Origin: an uncultured Tenacibaculum sp.
GTDB lineage: Bacteria > Bacteroidota > Bacteroidia > Flavobacteriales > Flavobacteriaceae
Direction of reading: 5' to 3'
DNA: 64,000 nucleotides
Assembly (NCBI GenBank): GCA_947493285.1
Contig: CANLQH010000001.1
Coordinates: 744,001 to 808,000 of the forward strand
Position 1 is the first letter of the stretch, and every line of letters starts with the position of its first letter. Positions 51,332 to 60,309 of the stretch are shown here, piece after piece. The notes below the pieces were generated by a model. It was given only the letters and a program-made list of their open reading frames with translations, did no database searches and was not told where the DNA came from. The position numbers and the translations under genes were made by a program.

Positions 51332-52063
51332 TTAGGCAAACGAAACTTCTTTTAGACCAAATTCTTTAACTGTTTCGTTTTCTAATTCTATTTGGAGTTT
51401 TCCGTTTTCAGAGACTCCAATGATTTTGCCCATAAATAAAATGTTCTGATTGTTTTTAAACATACTCGGAACATTTTTTTTATACAAAACACTTAAGTAC
51501 TCTTCTTCTAAAAGAGCAAACTCATTTCTTTTTAACAAATCAATTTTGTCTTTCAATTTTCTCAGAACTTCATTTAATAAAATATCTAAATCAAATTCAT
51601 TATTTACTATTTTTTTTATTGAAGTCGCATTAGGCAAATCTTCTGAGAAATTTTCTTGATTCACATTTATTCCAATTCCAATAATTGATGACCCTATTTT
51701 AGCTCCTTTCAAATTATTTTCTATCAAAATTCCTGCTATTTTTTTGTTTCCTGACAGAATGTCGTTAGGCCATTTTATAGCCAATTTTGGTAATTTCAAT
51801 TCATTAAGAGTCTCAAAAACAGCTAATGAAACGCTAAAACTCAAGTACTTTTGATTAGATATTTCTAAATCATCAAAACAAGAAAAAACACTAAAGGTTA
51901 GGTTTTTACCACCGTCAACAACCCATTTAGCATTCATTTGTCCTCGACCAGATGTTTGTTGTTTAGCTACTACAATTGTAAAGTCTTGAACAGTAGAGTT
52001 AACTGACAAATTCTTCAAAAAAGAATTGGTAGAATCAATGGCATCAAGTTTGATTATTTTCAT
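51332..52063 (-). CDS. birA: Biotin--[acetyl-CoA-carboxylase] ligase
   Basis: 243 aa. Catalytic domain only: GRGQMNAKWVVDGGKNLTFS (biotin-AMP loop, ~39-58), KWPNDILSGNKKIAGILIEN (~98-117) and GIGINVNQ. There is no N-terminal helix-turn-helix, so it is a ligase without repressor function. It attaches biotin to the carboxyl-carrier subunit of acetyl-CoA carboxylase. Divergent from rsfS with 86 bases between starts. Confidence 0.95.
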   Translation of the reverse strand: MKIIKLDAIDSTNSFLKNLSVNSTVQDFTIVVAKQQTSGRGQMNAKWVVDGGKNLTFSVFSCFDDLEISNQKYLSFSVSLAVFETLNELKLPKLAIKWPNDILSGNKKIAGILIENNLKGAKIGSSIIGIGINVNQENFSEDLPNATSIKKIVNNEFDLDILLNEVLRKLKDKIDLLKRNEFALLEEEYLSVLYKKNVPSMFKNNQNILFMGKIIGVSENGKLQIELENETVKEFGLKEVSFA

Positions 52064-52121
52064 ATACGTTTTGCAAGTAAAACAAGTATCAATATTACAT
52101 AAATTACTCGCAAAAAAATAA

Positions 52122-52129
52122 TAACTTTG
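52122..52129 (+). promoter_or_regulatory. Promoter -7 box (TAnnTTTG) of the rsfS-ftsH operon
   Basis: TAACTTTG fits the consensus, 20 bases before the rsfS start at 52150. Confidence 0.6.
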
Positions 52130-52149
52130 CTAAAACTTAATTTTTTTTA

Positions 52150-52518
52150 ATGACTAAAAAACAAGCAAACACAGACGACTTAATCGCTATGATAATAAAG
52201 GGGATTGATGATGTAAAAGGAGAGGATATTCAACTACTAGATTTAAGAGAAATTGAAAATACAGTTTGTGATTATTTTGTAATTTGTTCTGGTAATTCTA
52301 ACACGCAAGTAAACGCTATTACAGGTTCTGTACAGAAAACTGTTAGCAAAGAACTTCAGGATAAACCTTGGCATATAGAAGGACAAGGAAATTCAGAATG
52401 GATTTTAATGGACTATGTTAACGTTGTTGTACACGTTTTTCAAAAACAAATACGCGAATATTACGATATTGAAAGCCTTTGGGGTGATGCAAAAATTACC
52501 GAAATTAATCCTGCTTAA
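52150..52518 (+). CDS. rsfS: Ribosome silencing factor RsfS
   Basis: 122 aa with the RsfS/DUF143 core: ENTVCDYFVICSGNSNTQVNAI (~37-58), then KPWHIEGQGNSEWILMDYVNVVVHVFQ (~77-103) and YYDIESLWGDA. It binds uL14 and keeps 50S and 30S apart in stationary phase. First gene of the rightward operon running to ~56.8 kb, followed by ftsH after 28 bases. Confidence 0.96.
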   Translation: MTKKQANTDDLIAMIIKGIDDVKGEDIQLLDLREIENTVCDYFVICSGNSNTQVNAITGSVQKTVSKELQDKPWHIEGQGNSEWILMDYVNVVVHVFQKQIREYYDIESLWGDAKITEINPA

Positions 52519-52546
52519 TAGCTAATAATTTAGACACCTTATTTTT

Positions 52547-54475
52547 ATGAGTGATAAGAAAAAAAATACACCAAAATTTAAATTAAATTCATTTTGGTTA
52601 TACATTCCAATATTTGTTATTTTACTAGGTTTAAGTTTTTTGAATTCAGGAGACTTAGGCTCTCGTCAGATATCTAAAAATGAATTTACAAAGATTTTAG
52701 AAGCTAACGACATCAAAAAAATTGTTGTTGAAAACAATAATGTAGCACAAATATTTTTAAAGAAAGAAGCTGAGGAAAAAGAAAATCACAAGAAATTAAC
52801 TGAATCTCCTTTCTACAGAAAAGGATCTTCTTTGTACACGTACAATTTTGGAAATCAGGAAAATTTTGAAAAAGAAATTTCAACTGAAAAATCTGAACAT
52901 AATTTAGATTTTGATATTTCTAATATTGAAAGAACAAGCATGCTAGATACTATTTTTAGCTTTTTACCTTTTATTTTGCTAATTGGTATATGGTTATTCT
53001 TTATGAGAAGAATGTCTGGTGGTGCTGGCGGAGGTGCTGGAGGAGGTCAAATATTTAATATTGGTAAATCGAAAGCAAAACTTTTTGACGAAGATTCTAA
53101 AGTTAGAACTACTTTTAAAAATGTGGCTGGTTTAGAAGGAGCAAAAGAAGAAGTTCAAGAAATTGTAGATTTCTTAAAAACTCCTGATAAATATACCAAA
53201 TTAGGAGGTAAAATTCCTAAAGGAGCTTTATTAGTAGGTCCTCCAGGTACTGGTAAAACATTACTTGCAAAAGCGGTAGCTGGTGAAGCTGGTGTTCCTT
53301 TCTTTTCTTTATCAGGTTCTGATTTTGTTGAAATGTTTGTTGGTGTTGGTGCTTCTCGTGTAAGAGATTTATTTAAGCAAGCACAACAAAAATCACCATC
53401 AATCATTTTTATTGACGAAATTGATGCTATTGGTAGAGCTAGAGGAAAAAACAGCATGACTGGTGGAAATGATGAACGTGAAAATACTTTAAATCAACTT
53501 CTAACAGAAATGGATGGTTTTGGTACTGATACAAATGTAATTGTATTAGCTGCAACAAACCGTGCTGATGTTTTAGATAAAGCGTTAATGCGTGCTGGTC
53601 GTTTTGATCGTCAAATTTATGTTGACTTACCAGATTTACATGAGCGTAGAGAAATTTTTGAAGTACATATTAAGCCTTTAAAATTAGCTGATAATGCTAA
53701 TTTAGAATTCTTAGCACAACAAACTCCTGGTTTTTCTGGTGCTGATATAGCAAACTTATGTAACGAAGCTGCCTTAATTGCTGCTCGTAATGGTAAAGAA
53801 GCTATTGAGCATCAAGATTTCTTAGATGCGGTTGATAGAATTGTAGGAGGTTTGGAAAAGAAAAACAAAGTAATTACTCCTAAAGAGAAAAAAGTAATTG
53901 CTTATCACGAAGCAGGTCATGCAACTGTAAGTTGGATGTTAGAGCATGCTGCTCCGTTAGTAAAAGTAACTATTGTTCCTAGAGGTCAATCTTTAGGCGC
54001 TGCATGGTATTTACCTGAAGAAAGAAAAATTGTTCAAACAGAACAAATGTTAGATGAAATGTGTGCTACTATGGGAGGTAGAGCTGCAGAAAAACTAATG
54101 TTTAATAAAATATCAACAGGAGCATTAAGTGATTTAGAAAAAGTTACCAAACAAGCTCGTGCCATGGTTACCGTTTATGGTTTAAACGAAAAAGTAGGGA
54201 ATATTACTTATTACGATTCAACAGGAAACGATTCTTTTGTAAAGCCTTATAGTGACGGTACTGCTAAAACTATTGATGAAGAAATATCAAAAATAATAGA
54301 AGGTCAATATCAAAGAGCTATTGATTTATTAGATCAACATAAAGATAAATTAAACGAACTTGCTGAATTATTATTGGAAAGAGAAGTTATCTTTAAAGAC
54401 GATTTAATAAAAGTTTTTGGAAAGAGGCCTTTTGATAAAAAAGAAGAAAAAACTGATACAGTAACTGAAGATTAG
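52547..54475 (+). CDS. ftsH: ATP-dependent zinc metalloprotease FtsH
   Basis: 642 aa. Two TM helices (~15-32 and ~135-152) flank a periplasmic domain. AAA+ module with Walker A GPPGTGKT near 231, Walker [12 protein letters not shown], and the second region of homology with arginine fingers ([18 protein letters not shown]). Zinc site HEAGH near 454-458. Forms hexamers that pull out and degrade membrane and short-lived proteins. The short acidic tail ([11 protein letters not shown]) is typical. Confidence 0.97.
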   Translation: MSDKKKNTPKFKLNSFWLYIPIFVILLGLSFLNSGDLGSRQISKNEFTKILEANDIKKIVVENNNVAQIFLKKEAEEKENHKKLTESPFYRKGSSLYTYNFGNQENFEKEISTEKSEHNLDFDISNIERTSMLDTIFSFLPFILLIGIWLFFMRRMSGGAGGGAGGGQIFNIGKSKAKLFDEDSKVRTTFKNVAGLEGAKEEVQEIVDFLKTPDKYTKLGGKIPKGALLVGPPGTGKTLLAKAVAGEAGVPFFSLSGSDFVEMFVGVGASRVRDLFKQAQQKSPSIIFIDEIDAIGRARGKNSMTGGNDERENTLNQLLTEMDGFGTDTNVIVLAATNRADVLDKALMRAGRFDRQIYVDLPDLHERREIFEVHIKPLKLADNANLEFLAQQTPGFSGADIANLCNEAALIAARNGKEAIEHQDFLDAVDRIVGGLEKKNKVITPKEKKVIAYHEAGHATVSWMLEHAAPLVKVTIVPRGQSLGAAWYLPEERKIVQTEQMLDEMCATMGGRAAEKLMFNKISTGALSDLEKVTKQARAMVTVYGLNEKVGNITYYDSTGNDSFVKPYSDGTAKTIDEEISKIIEGQYQRAIDLLDQHKDKLNELAELLLEREVIFKDDLIKVFGKRPFDKKEEKTDTVTED

Positions 54476-54485
54476 TTTTTAATTA

Positions 54486-55076
54486 ATGAATTTTTTTAAG
54501 AAGTTATTTAAATCACATATAGAATCATCTAGAAATAAAGAAATTAACAAACAAGAAGTTAATTTATCTCTAGATGATTCTTTTGTGCATAATTTTATTA
54601 ATAAAGGCGGTAAGTTTTTATACTGTACTTCTATAAAAGAAGTAAAAAATAACCTTAAACATATTTTACAAGAAAATAACTGGAAAAAGATTACATGTTC
54701 AGATTATGATCTAGTAAAGCTTACTGATAAAATAGATGTTAATTTACAAGAACATTTTTCTGAATCAATACCTTTTTTTACATCTTGTGAACATTTGATT
54801 TCTAATAAGGGAGAATTATTATTTTCATCTAATCAATTAGGAAGCAACAAATTATCTTCTCTTCCTAAACATTTTATTGTGTATGCTACTACTAGTCAAT
54901 TAGTAAAAAATATGGGAGAAGGTTTAACAGGTATTAAAACACACTTTAGCGGAAATATTCCTACAAACATTAGCTCGATAACTAATTACAAAATTGAAGC
55001 TGATGAGGATAATTTTTTAAGTTATGGTAACACTAACTCAAAAAACTTATATTTGCTGCTCTTTGAAGATTTATAA
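54486..55076 (+). CDS. LUD-domain protein (LutC/YkgG family)
   Basis: 196 aa. Residues ~95-190 carry the LUD pattern: SIPFFTSCEHLISNKGELLFSSNQLG, then LSSLPKHFIVYATTSQLVKNMGEGL. LutC-type proteins act with LutA/LutB in lactate oxidation, but LutA/B are absent here. It is 10 bases after ftsH and 3 bases before the cdsA gene, the usual flavobacterial order, so a role unrelated to lactate is possible. Confidence 0.85.
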   Translation: MNFFKKLFKSHIESSRNKEINKQEVNLSLDDSFVHNFINKGGKFLYCTSIKEVKNNLKHILQENNWKKITCSDYDLVKLTDKIDVNLQEHFSESIPFFTSCEHLISNKGELLFSSNQLGSNKLSSLPKHFIVYATTSQLVKNMGEGLTGIKTHFSGNIPTNISSITNYKIEADEDNFLSYGNTNSKNLYLLLFEDL

Positions 55077-55079
55077 ACC

Positions 55080-55874
55080 ATGCGCAACCTTATAACAAGA
55101 AGTATTTCAGGACTTGTTTATGCTATTATCTTTATTTCTGCAATTCTTTTTTCTGCCGAAACTTATTTAGGATTATTAGCTATTTTCACTGCTATTTGTA
55201 TTTTTGAATTTTCGAAAATAATTCAATTTAAGAGCTATATACCTTATGTTATTTTAGCTTTTATTGTGTATTGTTTAATTACAGAGAAAGCACTTTCCAC
55301 TTATCCTTTTTTACTAGGTATTTCATTATTCTTTTTAATCATATTCCTATATCAACTAATTACTAATAGAACTATAAGTACAGAAAAGGTTAGTCAAAAA
55401 ATACTACTTAATTTTACCTATTTAATTCTTCCTTTTTTCTTTCTAATGAGTTTGCCTTTTATCAAAGGTAAATACCACTCAAATATTATCATTGCAATAA
55501 TTTTAATTATTTGGACAAATGATAGTTTTGCTTATTTAGTTGGTAAAAATTTTGGTAAGCATAAACTTTTTGAAAAAGTATCTCCTAAAAAAACCATTGA
55601 AGGTTTTATTGGCGGGCTTGTTTTTGCAATTATTGCTGGGTTAATTATTAGTAAATATGTTACTATTTTCTCAACAACTAACTGGATTTTTATTGCGATT
55701 ATCGTTTCCTTTTTTGGAACTTTAGGAGATTTAGTAGAATCGAAATTTAAAAGACAAGCTAGTATAAAAGACAGCGGGAACATTATGCCTGGTCATGGTG
55801 GTTTATTAGATAGGCTAGACAGCTTGTTTTTCCTCGCTCCCTTCGTATATTTGTATATCCATTATATAATATAA
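55080..55874 (+). CDS. cdsA: Phosphatidate cytidylyltransferase
   Basis: 264 aa, about eight TM helices. C-terminal family signature SKFKRQASIKDSG...PGHGGLLDRLDS (~215-250). It makes CDP-diacylglycerol from phosphatidic acid and CTP, feeding all phospholipid synthesis. Located between the LUD gene and the ACBP gene in the rsfS-ftsH operon. Confidence 0.95.
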   Translation: MRNLITRSISGLVYAIIFISAILFSAETYLGLLAIFTAICIFEFSKIIQFKSYIPYVILAFIVYCLITEKALSTYPFLLGISLFFLIIFLYQLITNRTISTEKVSQKILLNFTYLILPFFFLMSLPFIKGKYHSNIIIAIILIIWTNDSFAYLVGKNFGKHKLFEKVSPKKTIEGFIGGLVFAIIAGLIISKYVTIFSTTNWIFIAIIVSFFGTLGDLVESKFKRQASIKDSGNIMPGHGGLLDRLDSLFFLAPFVYLYIHYII

Positions 55875-55901
55875 TTATACATTTACTTAATCTATCTTTT
55901 T

Positions 55902-56159
55902 ATGGTAAATGATTTAGATTCAAAATTTAATGAAGCTTATCAAAAGGCTTCTAAGCTAAAGGAAAAACTTCCTCCAGACGTTATGCTTAAATTGTATGCA
56001 TATTACAAGCAAGCAGTTAAGGGAGACAAGTTTAGCTTTAATGCGAATAGCGATTTAAGAAATGCTTTTAAATTTAATGCTTGGATGCAATTAAATGGTA
56101 TGGATGAAAATCAAGCAAAAGAAGAATACATCAACTTAGTCAATACAATTATAAAATAA
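55902..56159 (+). CDS. Acyl-CoA-binding protein
   Basis: 85 aa, four-helix ACBP. Landmarks are FNEAYQKASKLKEKLPPDVMLKLYAYYKQAVKGD, with the YYKQAxxGD motif at ~30-38, and the FNAWMQLNGMDENQAKEEYI segment. It buffers long-chain acyl-CoA. Bacterial ACBPs are known in Bacteroidota but not universal. It sits directly after cdsA, an acyl-lipid enzyme, and before a YceI lipoprotein. Confidence 0.93.
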   Translation: MVNDLDSKFNEAYQKASKLKEKLPPDVMLKLYAYYKQAVKGDKFSFNANSDLRNAFKFNAWMQLNGMDENQAKEEYINLVNTIIK

Positions 56160-56164
56160 TCCTC

Positions 56165-56794
56165 ATGAAAAAAGTAATTTACTCATTACTAGTATGCTTT
56201 ACAGTTAACGCTTTGATTTCTTGTAAATCTGAAGCAAAAAAAGAAACACAAGAAAAGAAAGAAGTTAAAGTTGAAAAAAAAGCTCCTTTTTCTCTTTCTG
56301 GAGCTGACAATCAAATAAATTGGACAGCTTATAAAACAACTGAGAAAGCTCCTGTAAAAGGTCAATTTAAAAAAGTTAATATTACTGCAGGTGGTGAAGC
56401 TGATACTGCTAAAGAAGCGATTAATAATGCTGAATTTTCAATTCCTATTAGTAGTATTTTCACAAAAGATACGAGTAGAGATTTTAAAATTAAAAAGTTC
56501 TTCTTTGGAATAATGGACAAGACTGAATTACTTTCTGGTAAACTAGTTTTAGAAAATGATTCATTAGGTTATGCTAATTTAACCATGAACGGACTAACGA
56601 ATAAACTTGCTTTTAAGTACACTATTAACGGAAAAGTATTTAACTTATCTGGTAATATGAAAATTTCTGATTGGGGAGCAGACAAAGCTTTAGCTTCTTT
56701 AAACGAAGCTTGTAAAGATTTACATAAAGGAGCAGATGGCGTTTCAAAAACTTGGGATGATGTAGCGATTAACATCACTACAGTTTTTAAATAA
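56165..56794 (+). CDS. YceI-family lipoprotein
   Basis: 209 aa. Lipobox ISC at residue 20, a charged linker (KKETQEKKEVKVEKK), then a YceI lipocalin-like domain with NQINWTAYKTTEKAPVKGQF, NAEFSIPISSIFTKDTSRD and the final ADKALASLNEACKDLHKGADG segment. YceI proteins bind isoprenoid or fatty-acid-type ligands. End of the operon, with a strong terminator. Confidence 0.9.
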   Translation: MKKVIYSLLVCFTVNALISCKSEAKKETQEKKEVKVEKKAPFSLSGADNQINWTAYKTTEKAPVKGQFKKVNITAGGEADTAKEAINNAEFSIPISSIFTKDTSRDFKIKKFFFGIMDKTELLSGKLVLENDSLGYANLTMNGLTNKLAFKYTINGKVFNLSGNMKISDWGADKALASLNEACKDLHKGADGVSKTWDDVAINITTVFK

Positions 56795-56810
56795 AAATTA
56801 CTCATAAAAA

Positions 56811-56848
56811 AATTAAAAAGCCTTAGATATATCTAAGGCTTTTTAATT
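56811..56848. terminator. Perfect 38-bp palindromic terminator, bidirectional
   Basis: AATTAAAAAGCCTTAGAT is followed directly by its exact reverse complement, with A/T runs at both ends. It serves the YceI operon and the convergent kynurenine operon. Confidence 0.92.
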
Positions 56849-56880
56849 TTATAAACACAATCATATTATTTAAGCAGCAA

Positions 56881-57966
56881 TTACTGTAAAATTTTTGACA
56901 CTAAATCCTGTTTGGCTTTTTCATCATCACCAAACAACCAACGTAATGTATTGTCTTCCCAAATTTCATCATATTGTTTTTGATTGATTATATCTCTATC
57001 TATTGCTAAATCTAATAATTTACCTGGGTAAGAAGATTGCGCGTCACTTTCCATTTCTCCTAATGGATATGGATCGTCTAACCCCATGATTACTTGATTT
57101 GACCCTTGGCGGTCAATCATTAATTTTAAAGAATCAGTATCATGCACTAATGTATCAAAGTAAATATTTGGGTGTCCTACAGCTTTTCTAGGATGTGTTT
57201 TTCCTTCAAATAAATCTGGACGACCATCAAAACCTTGAATACGTCTTCCTAAATTCATTTGAGCTAATTGACCTCCGTGTGCGAAACATGTTCTGATATT
57301 CGGAAAACGCTCTTGCATTCCGTTTAAGGTATAAAAATGATACGCGTCACCACATTGTGCTAACATCCAAATTAAATGAAAACGCCAATTGGTATTTTCT
57401 AATTTTATCATTTTATCTCCATCATATGGGTGGATTTCTATAGCTAATTTATACTTGTTTGCTAACTCAAAAATTGGATCGTTTTCTTTATCAAATACAC
57501 AACGCCATTGCCCAATAGAGTCCATGAAATGCGTTGGCAAACACAAAACTTTTAATCCTAGTTCTTCAACACAACGTTCAATTTCCCATATTGCACCATG
57601 AATAAATCCTGGATGCACTACAAAACCGCAAGTAAATTTTGATGGATTATCGTGCTGTACTTTTGCATTAAAATCATTTTGAAAACGCAATGCTTTTTTC
57701 ATTTCTTCTAAACGCAATCCGTTACCATATAGTTGAGATAAATTTAAAACCACTGCATGATCTAACTTGTTTTTTTCCATCCACTCTAATTTTTCATTTA
57801 AGAAAAAACTAGAATCTGTTACTGGACGTTTCCATCCTTTTTGTAACATATATTTGCGCTCATCATCTACCCAGAAAATTTCTTTTTCCTTCATAAACTG
57901 AGGAATCTGTTCTGGATAAGGCAGTAAATGTGAATGTCCGTTTATTCTAAGCTTTCTTTTTGTCAT
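56881..57966 (-). CDS. 2-amino-3-carboxymuconate-6-semialdehyde decarboxylase (ACMSD)
   Basis: 361 aa amidohydrolase-2 fold. Zinc ligands expected at H11 and H13 (NGHSHLLP), H179 (AIEIHPYDG) and D297/D298 (GLDDPYPLG); H230 (CFAHGG) is the second-sphere His. These match the ACMSD metal site position by position. It removes CO2 from ACMS, steering the kynurenine path away from quinolinate/NAD and toward aminomuconate. Last gene of the leftward operon, 3 bases after the barrel-protein gene. Confidence 0.92.
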   Translation of the reverse strand: MTKRKLRINGHSHLLPYPEQIPQFMKEKEIFWVDDERKYMLQKGWKRPVTDSSFFLNEKLEWMEKNKLDHAVVLNLSQLYGNGLRLEEMKKALRFQNDFNAKVQHDNPSKFTCGFVVHPGFIHGAIWEIERCVEELGLKVLCLPTHFMDSIGQWRCVFDKENDPIFELANKYKLAIEIHPYDGDKMIKLENTNWRFHLIWMLAQCGDAYHFYTLNGMQERFPNIRTCFAHGGQLAQMNLGRRIQGFDGRPDLFEGKTHPRKAVGHPNIYFDTLVHDTDSLKLMIDRQGSNQVIMGLDDPYPLGEMESDAQSSYPGKLLDLAIDRDIINQKQYDEIWEDNTLRWLFGDDEKAKQDLVSKILQ

Positions 57967-57969
57967 CGG

Positions 57970-58551
57970 TTAGTTTAAGTTAAAAGTTACACCTATCGTT
58001 GGCGCTAATCCAGCATATATGTTATCAATATAATCAGAAGTATTATTTTCAACATTCAAATATGGAAGTATAAATTGAATTCCGAAATTTTCATTAAAAA
58101 AGTAATCAGCTCCTACTCCAGCATTCATTATGATTATTCCTCCACTATACTGTTCATGTCTTATAAAGTTTTGTTCTTCATTATTCGCTTTATATTTAAT
58201 TGTACCAAACCCTATTCCACCTTCTAAAAACAATCTCCATTTTTCATTATTTACAAAACTATATTTTAACACAGGTACAAAACTGTAAGAGTTATATTTT
58301 GAGCTGATACCATCGACATCGATATCTCCATTAGTTGTATAATTAAGTGAAATATCTATAGAAAATTTATCATTAAAAAAATATCCCGTAGAACCTTTAA
58401 CCACAAATCCTGATAATCCACTACTACCTTCAGTAGAAGCAACTAATGGAACTCCTGAAAAGGTTAATCTTACATCTCCTTTTTTAGATTGACTAAAACT
58501 TTTTAGGCTCACTAAAATAACAAGGCAAGTCAATATTATTTTCTTTTTCAT
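57970..58551 (-). CDS. Outer-membrane beta-barrel protein (OmpW/porin-like)
   Basis: 193 aa: signal peptide (KSFSQ, ~21), then alternating strands of a small barrel (e.g. KFSIDISLNYTTNGDIDVDG, GIGFGTIKYKANNEEQNF), ending in APTIGVTFNLN, a terminal beta signature. It lies inside the kynurenine operon, 7 bases after the dioxygenase gene and 3 before the decarboxylase gene. It could be an entry pore for an aromatic compound, but that is inference; it may equally be a passenger. Confidence 0.75.
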   Translation of the reverse strand: MKKKIILTCLVILVSLKSFSQSKKGDVRLTFSGVPLVASTEGSSGLSGFVVKGSTGYFFNDKFSIDISLNYTTNGDIDVDGISSKYNSYSFVPVLKYSFVNNEKWRLFLEGGIGFGTIKYKANNEEQNFIRHEQYSGGIIIMNAGVGADYFFNENFGIQFILPYLNVENNTSDYIDNIYAGLAPTIGVTFNLN

Positions 58552-58558
58552 TTGCTTT

Positions 58559-59089
58559 TTATTTAACTTTATTAGGCGCTTCCATTACCGTTCCGCAATT
58601 ATCGCAAGTACATTTCTTTTTGTCTGAATAATAGGTATCGAAAATAATTGGCATATCAGTTTCTATATTATCCAAAGCAAATTCTTCTCTATATAAAGGC
58701 GAACTACAATTTTCGCAATACCACTCTAAAGCATCCATCATTTTTTCTGCTCTTGGATACTCGATTACCAAACCAACAGTGTTTTCTTTTCGTTGTGGTG
58801 AATGTGGCACTTTAGCTGGTAATAAATAGATATCTCCTTCATTTATTTCAACATCAACCATTTCTCCTTTATCATCAATAATTTTCAAAACCATATCTCC
58901 TTCTACTTGATAAAAGAATTCTGGTGTTTCATTATAATGATAATCTTTACGATTATTTGGTCCACCAACAACCATTACAATATACTCACCATTATCCCAA
59001 ACTTGCTTATTCCCAACAGGTGGTTTTAATAAATGACGATGTTCATCTATCCACTTTTTAAAATTTAAAGGTTGTACTAGCTTACTCAT
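58559..59089 (-). CDS. 3-hydroxyanthranilate 3,4-dioxygenase
   Basis: 176 aa cupin. Iron ligands H51, E57 and H96 with R47 and the PPVGNKQVWDNGEY start are the HAO/NbaC set (PNNRKDYHYNETPEFFYQ). A second metal site of two CxxC pairs (C125/C128 and C162/C165) forms the rubredoxin-like site seen in bacterial HAO. It opens the ring of 3-hydroxyanthranilate to ACMS. Located between the SDR and barrel genes. Confidence 0.95.
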   Translation of the reverse strand: MSKLVQPLNFKKWIDEHRHLLKPPVGNKQVWDNGEYIVMVVGGPNNRKDYHYNETPEFFYQVEGDMVLKIIDDKGEMVDVEINEGDIYLLPAKVPHSPQRKENTVGLVIEYPRAEKMMDALEWYCENCSSPLYREEFALDNIETDMPIIFDTYYSDKKKCTCDNCGTVMEAPNKVK

Positions 59090-59115
59090 AGTTGTTTGTT
59101 TTTAATTTTATAAAT

Positions 59116-59892
59116 CTACAATGATTTTGTTCTCCCTCCATCAACAGGAACATTAATTCCGTTGATAAAACTTGCTCTTTCACTAGCTAAAAATACCACT
59201 GCATTCGCAATTTCTTCAGGTTTAGCAAAACGTTTTGCCGGTGAAGCGTTCATCATATTTTTTGAAACTTCTTCAACAGATAATCCTGTTTTCTTTGCTT
59301 TGTTATTAATTATCTCATTTAAACGTTCTGTACCTGTTGCTCCAGGCAATACATTATTTACAGTAATATTAAACTGACCTAACTCATTAGCCAAAGTTTT
59401 AGACCAATTCGCTACAGCACCACGAATAGTATTTGAAACTCCTAAACCATCTAATGGCTGTTTTACTGATGTAGAAATTACATTGATAATTCTACCATAA
59501 CCAGCTTCTTTCATAAAAGGAACCAACGCTTGTACTAATACATGATTACATTTTAAATGTTGTGTAAATGCTCTTTCGAATTCATCTAACTTTGCATTAA
59601 ATACTGGACCTCCAGCAGGACCTCCTGTATTATTTACTAGAATATGAAAATTTAAATCACTTGCTTCTAATTTTTCTTTTAACTCTAATGGTTTTGAAAA
59701 ATCAGCAACTATATAGCTATGATTTTGATTGTTATTTGGTAACTCTGCTAAAACCTTTTTCAGTTTTTCTTCGTTACGAGCAATCAATGTTACATTTACT
59801 CCTTCTTCTGCTAATTGCATCGCTGAAGCCTTTCCTATTCCTTGTGTACTTCCGCAAACTAAGGCGTTTTTATGTTGTATATTTAAATTCAT
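59116..59892 (-). CDS. Short-chain dehydrogenase/reductase
   Basis: 258 aa classical SDR. NAD(P) motif GSTQGIGKASA (~14-24), NNTGG (residues ~86-90, NNAG equivalent), Ser in NVISTSVKQP with the catalytic position replaced, and the later N-x-V-L-P-G segment. The Y-x-x-x-K pair normally following is not obvious (NTIRGAVANWSKTLA has N/R in place of Y), so the active site may be altered. Its substrate is unknown; its place within the kynurenine operon suggests an intermediate of that pathway. Confidence 0.8.
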   Translation of the reverse strand: MNLNIQHKNALVCGSTQGIGKASAMQLAEEGVNVTLIARNEEKLKKVLAELPNNNQNHSYIVADFSKPLELKEKLEASDLNFHILVNNTGGPAGGPVFNAKLDEFERAFTQHLKCNHVLVQALVPFMKEAGYGRIINVISTSVKQPLDGLGVSNTIRGAVANWSKTLANELGQFNITVNNVLPGATGTERLNEIINNKAKKTGLSVEEVSKNMMNASPAKRFAKPEEIANAVVFLASERASFINGINVPVDGGRTKSL

Positions 59893-59899
59893 TTACTTT

Positions 59900-60094
59900 T
59901 TATTTAATAATAATTCTTAATACTCTAAATATTACTACAAGAACTATCAATCCAATAATTATTTGAGTTAATGGATTTACCATTCTCTTTTTAGGTAAAT
60001 TATTTTCTTTCTCGAACTTTCTTCTTTTCTTTTTTCTTCTCCAAAAAGAAATATTATCTATTATGCTTAATAGTTCAGCTATTAGATCTAACAT
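59900..60094 (-). CDS. Small basic single-TM protein (64 aa)
   Basis: Basic middle (FWRRKKKRRKFEKENNLPKKR) and a C-terminal membrane helix (PLTQIIIGLIVLVVIFRVLRIIIK). It overlaps the upstream gene by 7 bases and is 7 bases before the SDR gene. Family not recognised; likely a membrane peptide translated within the operon. Confidence 0.55.
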   Translation of the reverse strand: MLDLIAELLSIIDNISFWRRKKKRRKFEKENNLPKKRMVNPLTQIIIGLIVLVVIFRVLRIIIK

Positions 60095-60309
60095 TTATAA
60101 TTCTGAATCATATCTTTAATCTTCACTGCTTTTTCAAAATGATCTAAATGATGAGTTTCAATCCACCATTTTGCAACTTCCATTAATAGTTTTGGATTGT
60201 CGTTTTTGTTCTTAAAAAAAGCATAGAACGACAATCCTACATTCTCGCCTTTTTTGGCAATTTTATCATCACAAACTTGAATGATTTTTTGCCTTATTTC
60301 TTTATTCAT
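60088..60309 (-). CDS. Small conserved hypothetical (possibly DUF6500)
   Basis: Start at 60309 (MNKEIRQKIIQVCDDKIA). 73 aa, helical, with the pattern GLSFYAFFKNKNDNPKLLMEVAKWWIETHHLDHFEKA. It resembles, from memory, a small DUF6500-type family that sits in such operons; not certain. It overlaps the end of the upstream dehydrogenase gene by 8 bases. Confidence 0.65.
   Translation of the reverse strand: MNKEIRQKIIQVCDDKIAKKGENVGLSFYAFFKNKNDNPKLLMEVAKWWIETHHLDHFEKAVKIKDMIQNYKC

Noticed and set aside
59661..59966. 101-codon plus-strand frame
   Set aside because: Antisense to the SDR gene; hydrophobic only because of base composition.
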